Of a DNA stretch of 64,000 nucleotides, positions 8,118-18,049 are shown in pieces. The first letter of the stretch is position 1; each line of letters opens with the position of its first letter. The DNA comes from Chloroflexi bacterium TSY. Lineage in GTDB: Bacteria; Chloroflexota; Anaerolineae; Caldilineales; Caldilineaceae. The stretch covers positions 15,454 to 79,453 of the forward strand of contig JAHBNG010000064.1 of assembly GCA_019217005.1 (NCBI GenBank), given 5' to 3'. A program made the position numbers and the translations under genes. The notes below the pieces were generated by a model. The model did not search any database and was not told the origin of the DNA. It saw only the letters and a program-made list of their open reading frames with translations.

Positions 8118-9619
8118 ATCAACAACCCAATATTCTCTTCATTATCTCCGACCAGATGACCGCTGCGCTAACCGGTGTTTACGGCCATCCCGTTGTGCAG
8201 ACCCCCCACTTGAATCGACTGGCTGAAAAAGGCGTTCGTTTTGATGCCGCCTACACGCCCTTCCCGCTCTGTTCACCAGGGCGCGCCTGCCTGATGACGG
8301 GGCGCCATGCGTCAGCCATCGGTGCGTGGGACAATGGTGCGCTCCATCGTGCCGACCAGCCAACCTTTGCCCACTATCTGGCCAATGCTGGTTATGATAC
8401 GGTTCTTTCTGGCAAGATGCACTTTGTGGGGCCGGAACAGCTGCATGGCTTTCGCCATCGCCTGAATACGGACATCTACTCGTCAGACTTTGATTGGGTG
8501 CGCCCGGAGTGGATTCGCATCAAGGAGATGCAGGGTCGCGACTGCGAGGAGGTGATGAGCGAGCGCCCTCGCTACAACGCTGCGGGCTACACGGGCGATG
8601 GTGTACAGATCAACGTCTGGCACAACGCGCTGAGTTATGATGAGGAGACTCATTTTCGGGCATTGGAGTATCTGCGTACCCGCAGCAGATGGCCGGACGA
8701 TAGTCCGTTTCTGCTCTGTGCCTCCTACCATCATCCCCATGAACCGTTTTGGCCACCACAAGAGTATTGGGATTTATACGAAGATGCAGAGATCGATCTA
8801 CCCGACTTTCCCGATAACCTGAACGATACCTATTCCATGCTTGATCGCAATCTGAACGCTTATCACGGCACCCGGCGGCACAATCTGCGCGATCCAGATG
8901 GACTCTACCGGTTGCGGCGCGCCTACTATGGCTTGGTCACCTACATAGATCGCAAAGTGGGTGAACTGCTGGATGCGCTAGAAGCCAATGGGTTGGCCGA
9001 GAACACGGTCGTTGTCTTTACCAGCGATCATGGTGATATGCTCTGCGAAAAGGAGATGGTGCAGAAGCGCTGTTTTTACGAATGGTCGTGTCGCGTGCCG
9101 CTCATCGTGCGTTTTCCCGACGGGTGGCAGGCCGGGACAACTTACACTGCGCCTGTTTCTCTGCTAGATTTGCCGCCGACTTTTTGCGAATTGGCGGGTA
9201 CCAGCGACATGTTGCCTCACGACGGCACAAGTCTATTGCCTCAATTGAACCAACCAATCAGCGACCGCATCGTCTACGCTCAAGCCCACGAGGCCGTTGG
9301 GATGCCTTGCATCATGGCGCGTCAGGGGCAATACAAATACAACTACATTCACGGTTATGAACCCCAGCTTTTCGATTTGAGTGCCGATCCAGGGGAATGG
9401 TACAATCTGGCCAATGATCCAGCACACAAAGCTACGTCCGAAGCACTACGCAACCAAATCCTGACCGACTTCGATCCAGACACGATGGCGCAGGAGAATC
9501 TGGCCAGCCTCTATCGACGACGATTGATCCGAGATACGATGAAACAACAGAATCGAACGTGGGCACATTATCCAGAGTTTGATGCACGGCGTGGGGCGAT
9601 GGAGCAATATTTGCCGTGA
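8114..9619 (+). CDS. Arylsulfatase/choline-sulfatase-like enzyme
   Basis: 501 residues. Metal-binding D13 in NILFIISDQ, and the formylglycine motif CSPGR at residues 53-57 (C-x-P-x-R; Cys53 is converted to the catalytic aldehyde by a maturase). Later blocks YDTVLSGKMHF, CASYHHPHEP and VVFTSDHGDML carry the remaining metal and sulfate ligands. No signal peptide, so cytoplasmic as for choline sulfatases, whose overall order it resembles. It hydrolyses sulfate esters; substrate unknown. The overlapping DUF2961 stump suggests a role in sulfated glycan use. Confidence 0.9.
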   Translation: MNQQPNILFIISDQMTAALTGVYGHPVVQTPHLNRLAEKGVRFDAAYTPFPLCSPGRACLMTGRHASAIGAWDNGALHRADQPTFAHYLANAGYDTVLSGKMHFVGPEQLHGFRHRLNTDIYSSDFDWVRPEWIRIKEMQGRDCEEVMSERPRYNAAGYTGDGVQINVWHNALSYDEETHFRALEYLRTRSRWPDDSPFLLCASYHHPHEPFWPPQEYWDLYEDAEIDLPDFPDNLNDTYSMLDRNLNAYHGTRRHNLRDPDGLYRLRRAYYGLVTYIDRKVGELLDALEANGLAENTVVVFTSDHGDMLCEKEMVQKRCFYEWSCRVPLIVRFPDGWQAGTTYTAPVSLLDLPPTFCELAGTSDMLPHDGTSLLPQLNQPISDRIVYAQAHEAVGMPCIMARQGQYKYNYIHGYEPQLFDLSADPGEWYNLANDPAHKATSEALRNQILTDFDPDTMAQENLASLYRRRLIRDTMKQQNRTWAHYPEFDARRGAMEQYLP

Positions 9620-9667
9620 ACATTTGCTCAGATGCATTCGCCATCTGATTTTTCAGGGGTACGTTCT

Positions 9668-9722
9668 AAAGTGTGTAAATGCAGCCGATTCTCTGACTGA
9701 GCAGCGTTCATTTACACACTTT
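9668..9722 (+). terminator. Hairpin after the sulfatase gene
   Basis: A 14-bp perfect stem (AAAGTGTGTAAATG at 9668-9681 with its complement at 9709-9722) and a 27-base loop, 49 bases after the sulfatase stop. It lacks a strong T run directly after it, so it may be a transcript end or simply an inverted repeat. Confidence 0.4.
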
Positions 9723-9792
9723 GTGATATTTACTCCATTTTTTTTGCGGAGAATGGTGAGAAGTGCTGGTTGAGTGAAAGCCGAGAACCATC

Positions 9793-10347
9793 ATGACAAA
9801 CTCTAAATTAGACAGACTTTCAGATGCGATCGATCAATATTGGTCTAACCCGCTAAGCGAGAAAGCAGAGCCTTATGTTGGCAGGTTCTTCAGTTGCACA
9901 CGCGCTGGCAACAAGATCACGGGCAAGGTAAAAGGCAATCATGGAACCTATGTGGTGTCCATTCAATTGGAAGAGGGATGGATCGAATCTGTCTGTAGCT
10001 GCTACATTGGCAAACGGGGCAATTGTCATCACTCTGAGGCACTCGCTGTAACTTTCAAATGTGAGCCAGATCAGTTTACCCTTGTTGCGCCGCAAACGGT
10101 CGAGTCAGTCGGTCAAGTGAAGTCCTTAACCGATTTGAAGACGCACCTCGCCCAGATCACTCTTGATGACTTAACAAAGCAATTGCGAGCCAAAGGCATC
10201 ACCCAAAAAGCACTGGCGGACAGTATGGGGATGAATCCTCAGCATATCACGGCGGTGAAATCAAGCGAGCGGCGCAACCGCTACTTCACCGAGTTGGGTG
10301 CCATCAAATTGGCTTGCATGTGGGTGCTAGAACATATTGACGAGTAG
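9793..10347 (+). CDS. SWIM-type zinc finger protein with C-terminal helix-turn-helix
   Basis: 184 residues. A SWIM finger is seen in CSCYIGKRGNCHH (C-x-C-x6-C-x-H) at about residues 70-81, preceded by the typical strand region GKVKGNHGTYVVSIQLEEG. The C-terminal third has an HTH-like segment (GITQKALADSMGMNPQHITAVKSSERRNR) as in XRE-type regulators, written here as GITQKALADSMGMN then PQHITAVKSS. SWIM fingers bind DNA or protein; together they suggest a DNA-binding regulator. Stands alone. I know of no named family with exactly this order. Confidence 0.7.
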   Translation: MTNSKLDRLSDAIDQYWSNPLSEKAEPYVGRFFSCTRAGNKITGKVKGNHGTYVVSIQLEEGWIESVCSCYIGKRGNCHHSEALAVTFKCEPDQFTLVAPQTVESVGQVKSLTDLKTHLAQITLDDLTKQLRAKGITQKALADSMGMNPQHITAVKSSERRNRYFTELGAIKLACMWVLEHIDE

Positions 10348-10448
10348 GGTAGTTTATCCTGAGCAGGACCATAAATTTACAATAAATTTGCCGTCTGTGC
10401 CTGACCAAACCTTTTCGAATTCAGTAACTGTTCACGTTATCCCTGAAG

Positions 10449-10521
10449 ATGACAGTCACTTCGCACAAAGCGAGCCGAATTGTTACTTACCTGCCCATTT
10501 GAACGTGAAGTGACTGTCACC
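10449..10521. repeat. Palindromic repeat, family P1 copy 1
   Basis: Ends ATGACAGTCACTTC and GAAGTGACTGTCAC are inverted repeats around a shared core (CGAGCCGAATTG, CTGCCCATTTGAACG). The same element lies at 23935-24011. The side sequence GTTATCCCTGAAG next to this copy occurs inverted beside the other copy. Together with its flanks it fills the 250-base gap before the PLP-enzyme gene. Confidence 0.75.
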
Positions 10522-10602
10522 TCTTCGTTCGGTGCAGCAAGGTGAACTGTTATCGAATTTATTTTAAATGAATCAGCTTGTGCGGAATATAAGGAGCGAG
10601 CG

Positions 10603-11700
10603 ATGATCGACCATAGCCTCAAAACGCAACTACGCGTCCTGCTAGACAAACAACCCTGCTACCGAGTCAGCATTCTACCCACGCCCCTGGTCGAACTCCC
10701 CCGCTTCAGTGCCGAACTGGGTGGACCGCGCATTTTTATGAAGCGAGACGACATGACGGGACTCGCATACGGCGGCAACAAGGCGCGCAAGCTCGATTAT
10801 TTTGTGGGCGAAGCAGTGGCGCAGGGCTGCGATGTCTTTATCGGAGGAGGTGGTGCGGCACAGTCCAACCATGCGCTCATGTGTGCTGCCGCGGCGCGCA
10901 AAGCAGGCATGAAGCCGGTCATCTTTGCCCGTGCTGGCTCCCATCATTACGAGCTTCAGGGTGACTATCTTCTCACCAAGATGCTGGTCGATGGCGGCGT
11001 CTATCTCTACGGCTATCACAATCAAGATGGCAAGGAACGTCGCTACCGTCCCGAATTGGTCGATCTCATGAATCAGGTGGCTGATGAACTACGAGATAAG
11101 GGCTTCAACCCCTACGTACTGCCTGGATCCGGACAACCATCGGGCACGCTTGGCTATGTTGAGTGTGCGCTGGAACTGACCGACCAGTGCGAGGCAAGGG
11201 GCATCGAACCAAGCTGGATCTTTCTCACCTCTTCTGGCGGTGGACAGGCGGGGCTGCTGGTGGGTGCTAAGTTCTTGCAGCAGAACCACACGGTGGTTGG
11301 CTGTGCGCCTGCACCTTATGGAAGTGATGCCGAGCGCTCGACCACAGTGGCAGACCTGGCCAATCGTACCGCTCAATTATTGGGCGCTAATGTTGGGATC
11401 GACCCTAGCGAAGTCACGAACCTGAGCTATGGTGGCGAGGCATATGGCGTTCCCAGCCAGACTGGATTGGAGGCGCTTCATCTGTTGGCGCGCACCGAGG
11501 GCATCTTCTTGGACCCAGTTTACACATCCAAGGGTGTGTCGGGGTTGATCGATCAGATTCGGCAAGGCACGATTGGTCCCGACGATACTGTAATCTATAT
11601 TCACACAGGTGGGCTACCCATCAACTTTGCCTACAGCAAGGAATTGGCTGAAGCTTTTGATCTGAGTTTGTCCTCCGATCATCTCTTGACGTTGGGGTGA
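10603..11700 (+). CDS. PLP-dependent enzyme, D-cysteine desulfhydrase/ACC deaminase family
   Basis: 365 residues. Cofactor lysine K60 lies in YGGNKARKL, the family motif; GGGGAAQSNHAL follows with residues that hold substrate and PLP; TSSGGGQAG binds the phosphate; and HTGGLP near the end matches the family. Members cleave D-cysteine (to pyruvate, sulfide, ammonia) or ACC. The ATG at 10603 follows AAGGAGCGAGCG. Stands alone; the next gene is convergent. The exact substrate is not decided by sequence alone. Confidence 0.88.
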   Translation: MIDHSLKTQLRVLLDKQPCYRVSILPTPLVELPRFSAELGGPRIFMKRDDMTGLAYGGNKARKLDYFVGEAVAQGCDVFIGGGGAAQSNHALMCAAAARKAGMKPVIFARAGSHHYELQGDYLLTKMLVDGGVYLYGYHNQDGKERRYRPELVDLMNQVADELRDKGFNPYVLPGSGQPSGTLGYVECALELTDQCEARGIEPSWIFLTSSGGGQAGLLVGAKFLQQNHTVVGCAPAPYGSDAERSTTVADLANRTAQLLGANVGIDPSEVTNLSYGGEAYGVPSQTGLEALHLLARTEGIFLDPVYTSKGVSGLIDQIRQGTIGPDDTVIYIHTGGLPINFAYSKELAEAFDLSLSSDHLLTLG

Positions 11701-11734
11701 GGCCACCCCAAATGGAAAAGTACCGTAAGGGAAA

Positions 11735-11875
11735 CGTCATATCCTCTGAGATTTAACTCATCGGTAAAATGACAGGCACATATATGGCTGCCACCCTGAT
11801 CCTTAAAGACAGGAGACGGTGGAGAGACATACTTCGTTTTAAAGATGTCATTAGGCATATTCCATGACAGGCATG
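11735..11875 (-). pseudogene. Remnant of an oligopeptide ABC ATPase C-terminus
   Basis: A minus-strand reading contains VFKDQGGSHICACHFTDELN, parallel to LEDQGDGHMAACHFASEL at the end of the neighbouring oppF-like gene, with an upstream Cys matching the cluster-binding tail. It is a decayed, diverged tandem copy of that C-terminus. Confidence 0.6.
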
Positions 11876-11963
11876 GTTGTGTACCGATCAGGCTTGGCTT
11901 GCCTTTGGTGAATGGCTTTGAAACGTTCTTCAACTTTCAACAATGCGTCGCCGTGGTAATAGA

Positions 11964-12967
11964 CTATACCCCTCTTAGCGTTAACTCACTCGCAAAGTGA
12001 CAGGCAGCCATATGCCCGTCACCCTGATCCTCCAACAGAGGTGCCTCGCTTTGACAAATATCCTGGGCATAGACACATCTAGGATGGAAGTAGCACCCGG
12101 TGGGGGGATGTATCGGACTGGCTACCTCGCCTTTCAGGATGATCCGCTTCTTCTTCGCTTCGAGCTCGGCCTGGGGAGCCGCCGAAAGCAGCGCCTCCGT
12201 ATAGGGGTGCTTGGGCTGCGAGAAGAGTGCCTTCTTGTCGGCCAGCTCGATCAGTTTCCCAACGTACAGTACTGCCACCCGGTCCGAGATGTGTTCGATC
12301 ACGCTCAAGTCGTGCGAAATAAAGAGATAGGCGATCTGGAACTGCTCCTGGACGTCCATCAGCAGGTTGAGAATCTGGGCCTGGATCGATACGTCTAGCG
12401 CACTGACCGCTTCATCGCAGATAATAATTTCGGGCTGCACCAAGAGGGCTCGAGCAATGCCAACTCTCTGACGCTGCCCTCCCGAGAAAGCGTGGGGAAA
12501 ACGCAGCAAATGCTCGATCTTGAGCCCCACCAAAGGCATGAGCTCCTTGACCCGGTCGATACGTTCTTGCTTGGTTGCGCCTCGATAGACCATCGGTTCG
12601 CTGATGATATCCAGAATCGTAAAGCGGGGATTCAGCGAATTGTAGGGGTCCTGGATGATCATATTCATCATGTTCCGCAGCACCATCAGCTCTTTCAATT
12701 TGGTGATCGGGCCACATCGAGCGCTTCGCCCTTGACGTTGATCTGGATCTGGCCTTCCGTCGGCTCAATGGCCTTGATTAGGCAGCGATCCAAGGTCGTC
12801 TTTCCGCACCCGGATTCCCCAACAATGCCCAATGTCTCTCCTTTGTAGAGAGAGAAACTAATATCATCAACAGCCTTAACAACACCCTTCGCTGAAGAGA
12901 TTTCTCTCTTCTTAATGGGAAAGTATTTTTTCAGATTTGTGACCCGTAGCAGCTCATTTTTTTCCAT
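11964..12967 (-). pseudogene. Oligopeptide ABC ATPase, OppF/DppF type, frameshifted
   Basis: N-terminal frame from 12967 has Walker A GESGCGKT and runs to KGEALDVARSPN with a stop at about 12695. The second frame resumes as ITKLKELMVLRNM and carries QDPYNSLNPR, FSGGQRQRVGIARAL, IICDEAVSALD and the Cys-rich tail (CYFHPRCVYAQDIC). The total is one base short of an even frame, so a single deletion near 12698-12715 broke it. It starts 2 bases after the oppD-like stop. A sequencing error cannot be excluded, but two other genes of this operon are also broken. Confidence 0.85.
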
Positions 12968-12969
12968 CG

Positions 12970-14143
12970 CTACAACTCCCGATCAACACGACGACACTGA
13001 ACATAATGCTCGTTTCCAAACGACAACTCCACCGGGTAACCCTCGCCACAAACCTCGGCATCAGCCTCAGTGCAGCGGTCGTAGAATACACATCTCTCGG
13101 GCAGGTCGATGGGGATCGGCACGGTTCCCTGAATCGCCGAGAGCCGCTTGAGGGTGCTGTTGCCCATCTTCGGGATCGACCGGATCAGATCCCGCGTGTA
13201 GGGATGCAGCGGATCGCGGAAAATATCGGTCATCCGACCTTTCTCAATGGTCCGTCCAAGATACATCACCGACAGGAAGTCGGCCACCTCTGTCAGAACC
13301 CCCAGATCGTGAGTGACATAGAGAATCGACATATGGAACTCCTCTTGAAGACTCTGGAGCAGCTCAATGATCTGGGCCTGGATGGTCACGTCCAGGGCGG
13401 TGGTCGGCTCATCGGCGATCAGCAGCACCGGGTTACAGGCGATGGCCTGGGCGATCATGATGCGCTGACACATGCCGCCCGAAAGTTGATGGGGGTACTC
13501 TTTCACGCGTTGTGCTGGCTCGGAAATACCTACCTTGTGTAACAGCTCTACAGTGTACTCGATGGCCTCCTTTTTCTTCATCCCCAAGTGGAGAATCAGA
13601 TTTTCGCTGATCTGGTTCCCCACCGAGTGAACCGGAGAGAGGCTCGCCATCGGCTCCTGGAAGATCACCCCGATCTCGCCGCCTCTGATCTCTCGCATCT
13701 CCCTGGATCCAGGTTGAAGCTTGACGAGATCAACGACATCGCCGTTTTTGCGGCGAAAGAGGATCTCCCCAGCAACGATCCTGGCGTTTTTCGGGATTAG
13801 CTGAACGATGGAGAAAGAAGAGACCGATTTCCCGCAGCCGGACTCCCCGATCAGCCCCATAATCTGACCGCGATTGGGGGTGGTTCATTTTAGCTGGATA
13901 GATAGGTTTACACTTTTAGAAACAGAAAGAACGTTTATATTCTCTGATTTCGCCGGTTCTCAGAGAGAAAACGGTCTCATATAGATTTTTGTCTATATAT
14001 CAAAAGTGTAAACCTAATTTTGAACCACCCCCGCGATTGATGTTGTAACTGACGCCATCGACAGCCTTGAGTAGGCCCTCATCTGTTTCGAAATAGGTCT
14101 TGAGATTTCTCACCGATAATGTTGTATCTGTATCCATTTCCAT
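12970..14143 (-). pseudogene. Oligopeptide ABC ATPase, OppD/DppD type, split by a 155-bp element
   Basis: Start ATG at 14143 (MEMDTDTTLSVRNLKTYFET). The frame is interrupted just before Walker A by the element at 13877-14031. Removing 155 + 8 bp restores INRGQIMGLIGESGCGKS and 336 codons. Downstream motifs: [39 protein letters not shown], and a Cys tail. The first piece encodes only about 40 residues; reinitiation at the internal ATG 13860 would lack part of the fold before Walker A. Confidence 0.9.
13877..14031 (-). mobile_element. 155-bp non-autonomous element, copy 2
   Basis: Ends GGGGTGGTTCA and TGAACCACCCC; 8-bp duplication CGCGATTG at 13869-13876 and 14032-14039. Length equals that of the nested copy at 4210-4364. 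Its interior differs somewhat from the first copy, but AGGTTTACACTTTT and AAAGTGTAAACCTAA border both ends. Confidence 0.9.
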
Positions 14144-14684
14144 ACTGATTATTCATTTACGCTCCGGGTCGTGAATAAGGATCGGCGACGTCCCGCAGCC
14201 CATCGCCGACAAAATTGAAGGCCAGCACGCTGATGACAACAAAGAGCGCGGGAATCAGCAAATAGGGTGCCGAGACGACGGTACGAAAGTTCTGCGCATC
14301 AAAGAGCAGAACACCCAGGCTGATCACGGGAGCCTGCAACCCCAGCCCCAGGAAGCTTAAACTGGTCTCGCCAAGGATCATCCGGGGGACAGCCAGAGTG
14401 AGGTGAATAATTAGGTAGCTCATAAACGAGGGCACCATATGACGGAAGATCATCTGTCGCTCGTTGGCGCCCGCTATCTTGGCATACATCACGAAGTCGC
14501 TCTCCTTGACCTCCAGTAGCTTCCCCCGTACAACGCGAGCCAGTCCGGTCCACCCTAAAATCGACAGGATGATCGTAATTCCCAGATAGATCCTCAACGA
14601 CGACATTCCCCTGGGTAATGCCGCGGTCAGAGCCATCCAGAGCGGGATCGTCGGAATACTCATCAGGATTTCGATGATCCGTTG

Positions 14685-16317
14685 GGGCTGGTTCAGAAAT
14701 AGGTTGACAAAGAAGAGAGTACGTTAACAAGAGAATAGGTTAGAGAAAGAGGCTCCTGTTCAGGCAAAATAAGGGTGTTCAGACCAAAATAGCCAAAAAG
14801 GAGCCTCTAAATGTCAGAGTATCGAACAGACCCCCTATCATTGTCAACCCGAATCGATCTTGCGTTGGAAATGCTCAACCCGAATCGAGAGTGGGGGAGA
14901 GTGAGCGAACTGTCAACGGCGTACAATGTGTCTCGAACGTGGCTCTATAAGTTGAGAGAGAGCGGTGAAGCGGCGCTGAAAGCGATCTTGTCGCCAGTGA
15001 GTCCAGGACCGCAGCCGAAAAGCCATGTGATCGAAGTGGATGAGACGTTCATCCGACGAACCATAACGGTGTTGCCGATGCTGCGAGGAAGCGTACGAGA
15101 TATCCAAAGGGGGTTGGGGTTGCTGCTAGGTGTGGAGCGGTCGGTGGGATTCATCCAAGGGACGCTGGCGGAAGTTGGAGAACTGGCATCGGCGTACAAT
15201 GAGAGCATGGTGCCGACGCTGCCGGTGTTGGGGGAAGCGGATGAAATTTTCTGTGGCGACCAACCGTGCCTGACGGTGGTGGACGGAGCATCGTTTGCGC
15301 TGTTGAATATCTCAGCAGCCGATGCCCGAGATGAAACAACATGGGGGTTGAAGTTTCTCGAATTGCTCGAGCGAGGCATCACCTTTGATGACTTGGTGAC
15401 CGATGGGGCTTTGGGCATTCAGGCAGGAGCCAAGGCAGCGGGGATGAATGCGCCACACTCCTATGACCTCTTTCACCAAATGCAGAATGGCACCAAAATC
15501 ACCCAACGTCTGGAGAGAGAAATGGACCAGGCCATGACCGACCGTGACGTAGCTTGGCAAGTGTTGGACGAGCAGACTGCTCCTGCACGTCGCCCTGGGC
15601 GACCACGCAAATGCACAGTGACTCTCGAGGTTGCCGACCAAACGGTGCTGACAGCAGTTGACTTGCACGAGAACTGGACATGGCTTCTCCGAACGGTCCG
15701 TCAGGCACTGGAGCCGATTTCACCGACCGGGCAGCTTGTCAACACAGATGCCGCGCAACAAACCATTCTGGCTGCCACCCAACTTATGATGGAGATGAAC
15801 CGCGATGAAATTGCACACTTTGCCACCCAACTGCAGCAGAATCTACCTACATTGCTGGCTCCCCTCCGCCAGAACCTCTCACCTGAGTACGAAGCCTTCA
15901 TCACACACCTCTGGACTTATCGCCATGACCATCAACTTCCCATTGAACAGCTTTTCCTCCCTCATTGCAGCCTATGGCTTTGCCTTCTGGCATGCACTGG
16001 ATCGCTTCCATCGGGCTTCTTCTCTAGCTGAATCCTTTCATGCTTGGCTCAGGCCCTTTCTTGCAATCCATCGCTCTTTGCCCGATTGGTTGGCCGCTCT
16101 TTTACAGCTCTTTTGGAATCATCGCACCTTCTCACGTGGCAAACGCTCCGGTCACTCACCCTTAGAACTGGCTACCGATTCCTATGTCTCTTCTTTGGCT
16201 GACGCCCTTGATGCCATTCTTCAGCCTCAACAGCAACTGGCTCTTTAACCTATTCTCTTTTTAACGTGCCCATTTCAATTTTGTAAACCTAACTCATCCC
16301 TTGTTCTGAACCTGCCC
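14685..16317 (+). mobile_element. 1.6-kb insertion sequence with 8-bp target duplication
   Basis: Left end GGGCTGGTTCAGAA, right end TTCTGAACCTGCCC (inverted), duplication ATCCGTTG at 14677-14684 and 16318-16325. One transposase gene fills it. Both ends carry TAGGTTKACA-like bases inside the tip, as do the 155-bp elements, so those look like internally deleted relatives. I cannot place it in a named IS family with confidence. Confidence 0.9.
14811..16248 (+). CDS. DDE-type transposase read in two frames
   Basis: Frame one (14811-16031) begins after AAAAAGGAGCC with an HTH (ELSTAYNVSRTWLYKLRESG) and carries acidic residues in EADEIFCGD and LVTDGALGIQAG. Frame two, open to TAA 16246-16248, gives AAYGFAFWHALDRFHRASS, SLAESFHAWLRPFLAIHR and FWNHRTFSRGKRSGHSP, where the E of AESF is the likely third catalytic residue. 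The move is +1 (or -2) somewhere in 15945-15990, so a full enzyme needs either a programmed shift or repair of a one-base mutation. Comparison with other copies would decide which. Confidence 0.7.
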
Positions 16318-17065
16318 ATCCGTTGGATGATGTTATCCACTACGCCACCGTAGAAGGCAGAGACGGCCCCCAGCACCACGCCGATTACAAAGCTGAGCGC
16401 GACGCCGATCAGCCCGATGGTGAGGGAGATACGGAGCGCGTAGATGACGCGGGAAAGCATATCGCGACCCAAACTATCGGTTCCAAAGAGATAAAAGCGG
16501 ACGATTTCCCCCTCAGAGTTGTCTCCAGAGGCGTTTCTGACCCCGAAAAAATGGCGGTCTGCTGGAATGATTCCCCAGAGCCTGTATGAGTCACCTTTGA
16601 CAAAGAATCCAAGGTGGTGCTTTTGGTCTTCATCAATCTCATATGTTCTCGAGAGATTCTCCATATTAATCGTCGAAGTGGTGCCGTAGACAAAGGGCCA
16701 GGAGAGGTTTCCGTCCAGGTCCATGACCCGAACCAACTGAGTGGGATGGTAGAGTCTTTGGGTGTCTCGCTCGTAGGGGTCGAACAGTGCGAAGAACTCA
16801 CAGAAGATCACATTGAGGTAAAGAATGCTCAATACAATCAGACCAATCAGCGCCAGCTTGTTCTTAAAGAACTTCTTACGCATTAGTTGCCACTGACTGG
16901 CGAAATAATAGCTTTCGGATTTGGTTGCTTCTTTGTGTTTGAATCGATTCAGGAAAACCCTCATTTGAGTCCTATGTACTTGAAATCTGGTTTTTAGGGC
17001 AAAAAACTTTTAAATCCTCGGAGTAAAATCGCTCAATGAGCTCTTTTCGTTTTGGCTTCAACAGA

Positions 17066-18049
17066 TCAGGATATTCTGATCCTTGGATCGATGACGACAA
17101 GCAGTATATCCGATATGAAGGTTCCGACGACAACCAACAAACTCAGAATCATAACGATTCCGCCCGCCAGGTACATGTCTTCAGATTTCAGCGCCTCCAA
17201 GAGCATTGGGCCGGTGGTGGGGATATTCAACACGATTGACGTAAGAACCTCTCCGCCCACCACGACCGGCAGCATCCACCCGATGGTGCTGATAATCGGG
17301 TTCATGGCGATACGCAGGGGGTACTTTGTGATCGCTCTCACCTCAGAAAGCCCCTTGGAGCGCTCATTGACAACGTAGAGCTTTTCCAATTCATCCAGCA
17401 GAGATCCGCGCATCACGCGGATCAGCTCAGCCGCGCCGGCCAGCCCCACAATAATAATCGCGGGCGGCAAATGCTGCAGCATATTGAGTATCTTCTCCAT
17501 GTGCCAGGGCTGATCGAGATACTGGGGAGAAACCAGGCCGCCGATGCTGGCCCCCGTGAGCTTGAAAAAGAAAAACATAATAAACAAAGCCAGCACAAAA
17601 CTGGGAATCGCCAATCCAATGAATCCCAGTACGGTGAAGATGTAATCGCCAATGGAGTATTTTTTGATGGCTGAATAGATTCCGATCGGGACGCCGACAA
17701 GATAGGTGAAAAATAGCGCGGCAGTCGAGATCAATACCGTAAAGGGAACACGAGTCGCCAAGAGCTCAGTAACCGGTTTCTGGTAGGCGTAGGAGTTCCC
17801 TAGATCCCCGCGCAGCAGTCCAAAGAACCAATGAAAGAAGATTTCAACCTGCGACCCATCCATATTGTATTGAATCCGCAAACCTTGGATATCCTCAGGA
17901 CTCATGATACCGCCTTGGGCTTCCAATACAGCCACCAATCGCGTGACGTAATCCCCAGGAGGCAACTGGATCACAACAAACACGATAATCGTGATGGCGA
18001 ACAATGTCACACAGGCATAGAGAAAGCGACTGGCTAAAAACTTGAGCAC
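17066..18049 (-). CDS. Oligopeptide ABC permease, OppB type
   Basis: 327 residues, intact. First membrane segment after MLKFLASRFLYACVTLFAI, then VIQLPPGDYVTRL (the APGD position), membrane segments to the end, EAA-type loop VNERSKGLSEVRAI, and the C-terminus DILLVVIDPRIRIS. First gene of the minus-strand B-C-D-F operon; the 101 bases to the C gene show no other feature. With F, D and C all broken, B can form no working transporter from this locus. Confidence 0.92.
   Translation of the reverse strand: MLKFLASRFLYACVTLFAITIIVFVVIQLPPGDYVTRLVAVLEAQGGIMSPEDIQGLRIQYNMDGSQVEIFFHWFFGLLRGDLGNSYAYQKPVTELLATRVPFTVLISTAALFFTYLVGVPIGIYSAIKKYSIGDYIFTVLGFIGLAIPSFVLALFIMFFFFKLTGASIGGLVSPQYLDQPWHMEKILNMLQHLPPAIIIVGLAGAAELIRVMRGSLLDELEKLYVVNERSKGLSEVRAITKYPLRIAMNPIISTIGWMLPVVVGGEVLTSIVLNIPTTGPMLLEALKSEDMYLAGGIVMILSLLVVVGTFISDILLVVIDPRIRIS

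Larger units (their letters stand above)
14157..16964 (-). pseudogene. Oligopeptide ABC permease, OppC type, split by a 1.6-kb IS
   Basis: N-terminal part 16318-16964 and C-terminal part 14157-14684. Deleting the IS plus one 8-bp duplication joins DNIIQRIIEILMSIP in frame and gives 388 codons. The protein has a long extracytoplasmic insert after the first membrane segment (about residues 55-150), typical of the OppC branch that serves large binding proteins. It has FGTDSLGRDMLSRVIYALR and an EAA loop KIAGANERQMIFRHMVPS. Its natural receptor is probably the 701-residue lipoprotein at 30829-33154 (inference from matching branch). Confidence 0.9.
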
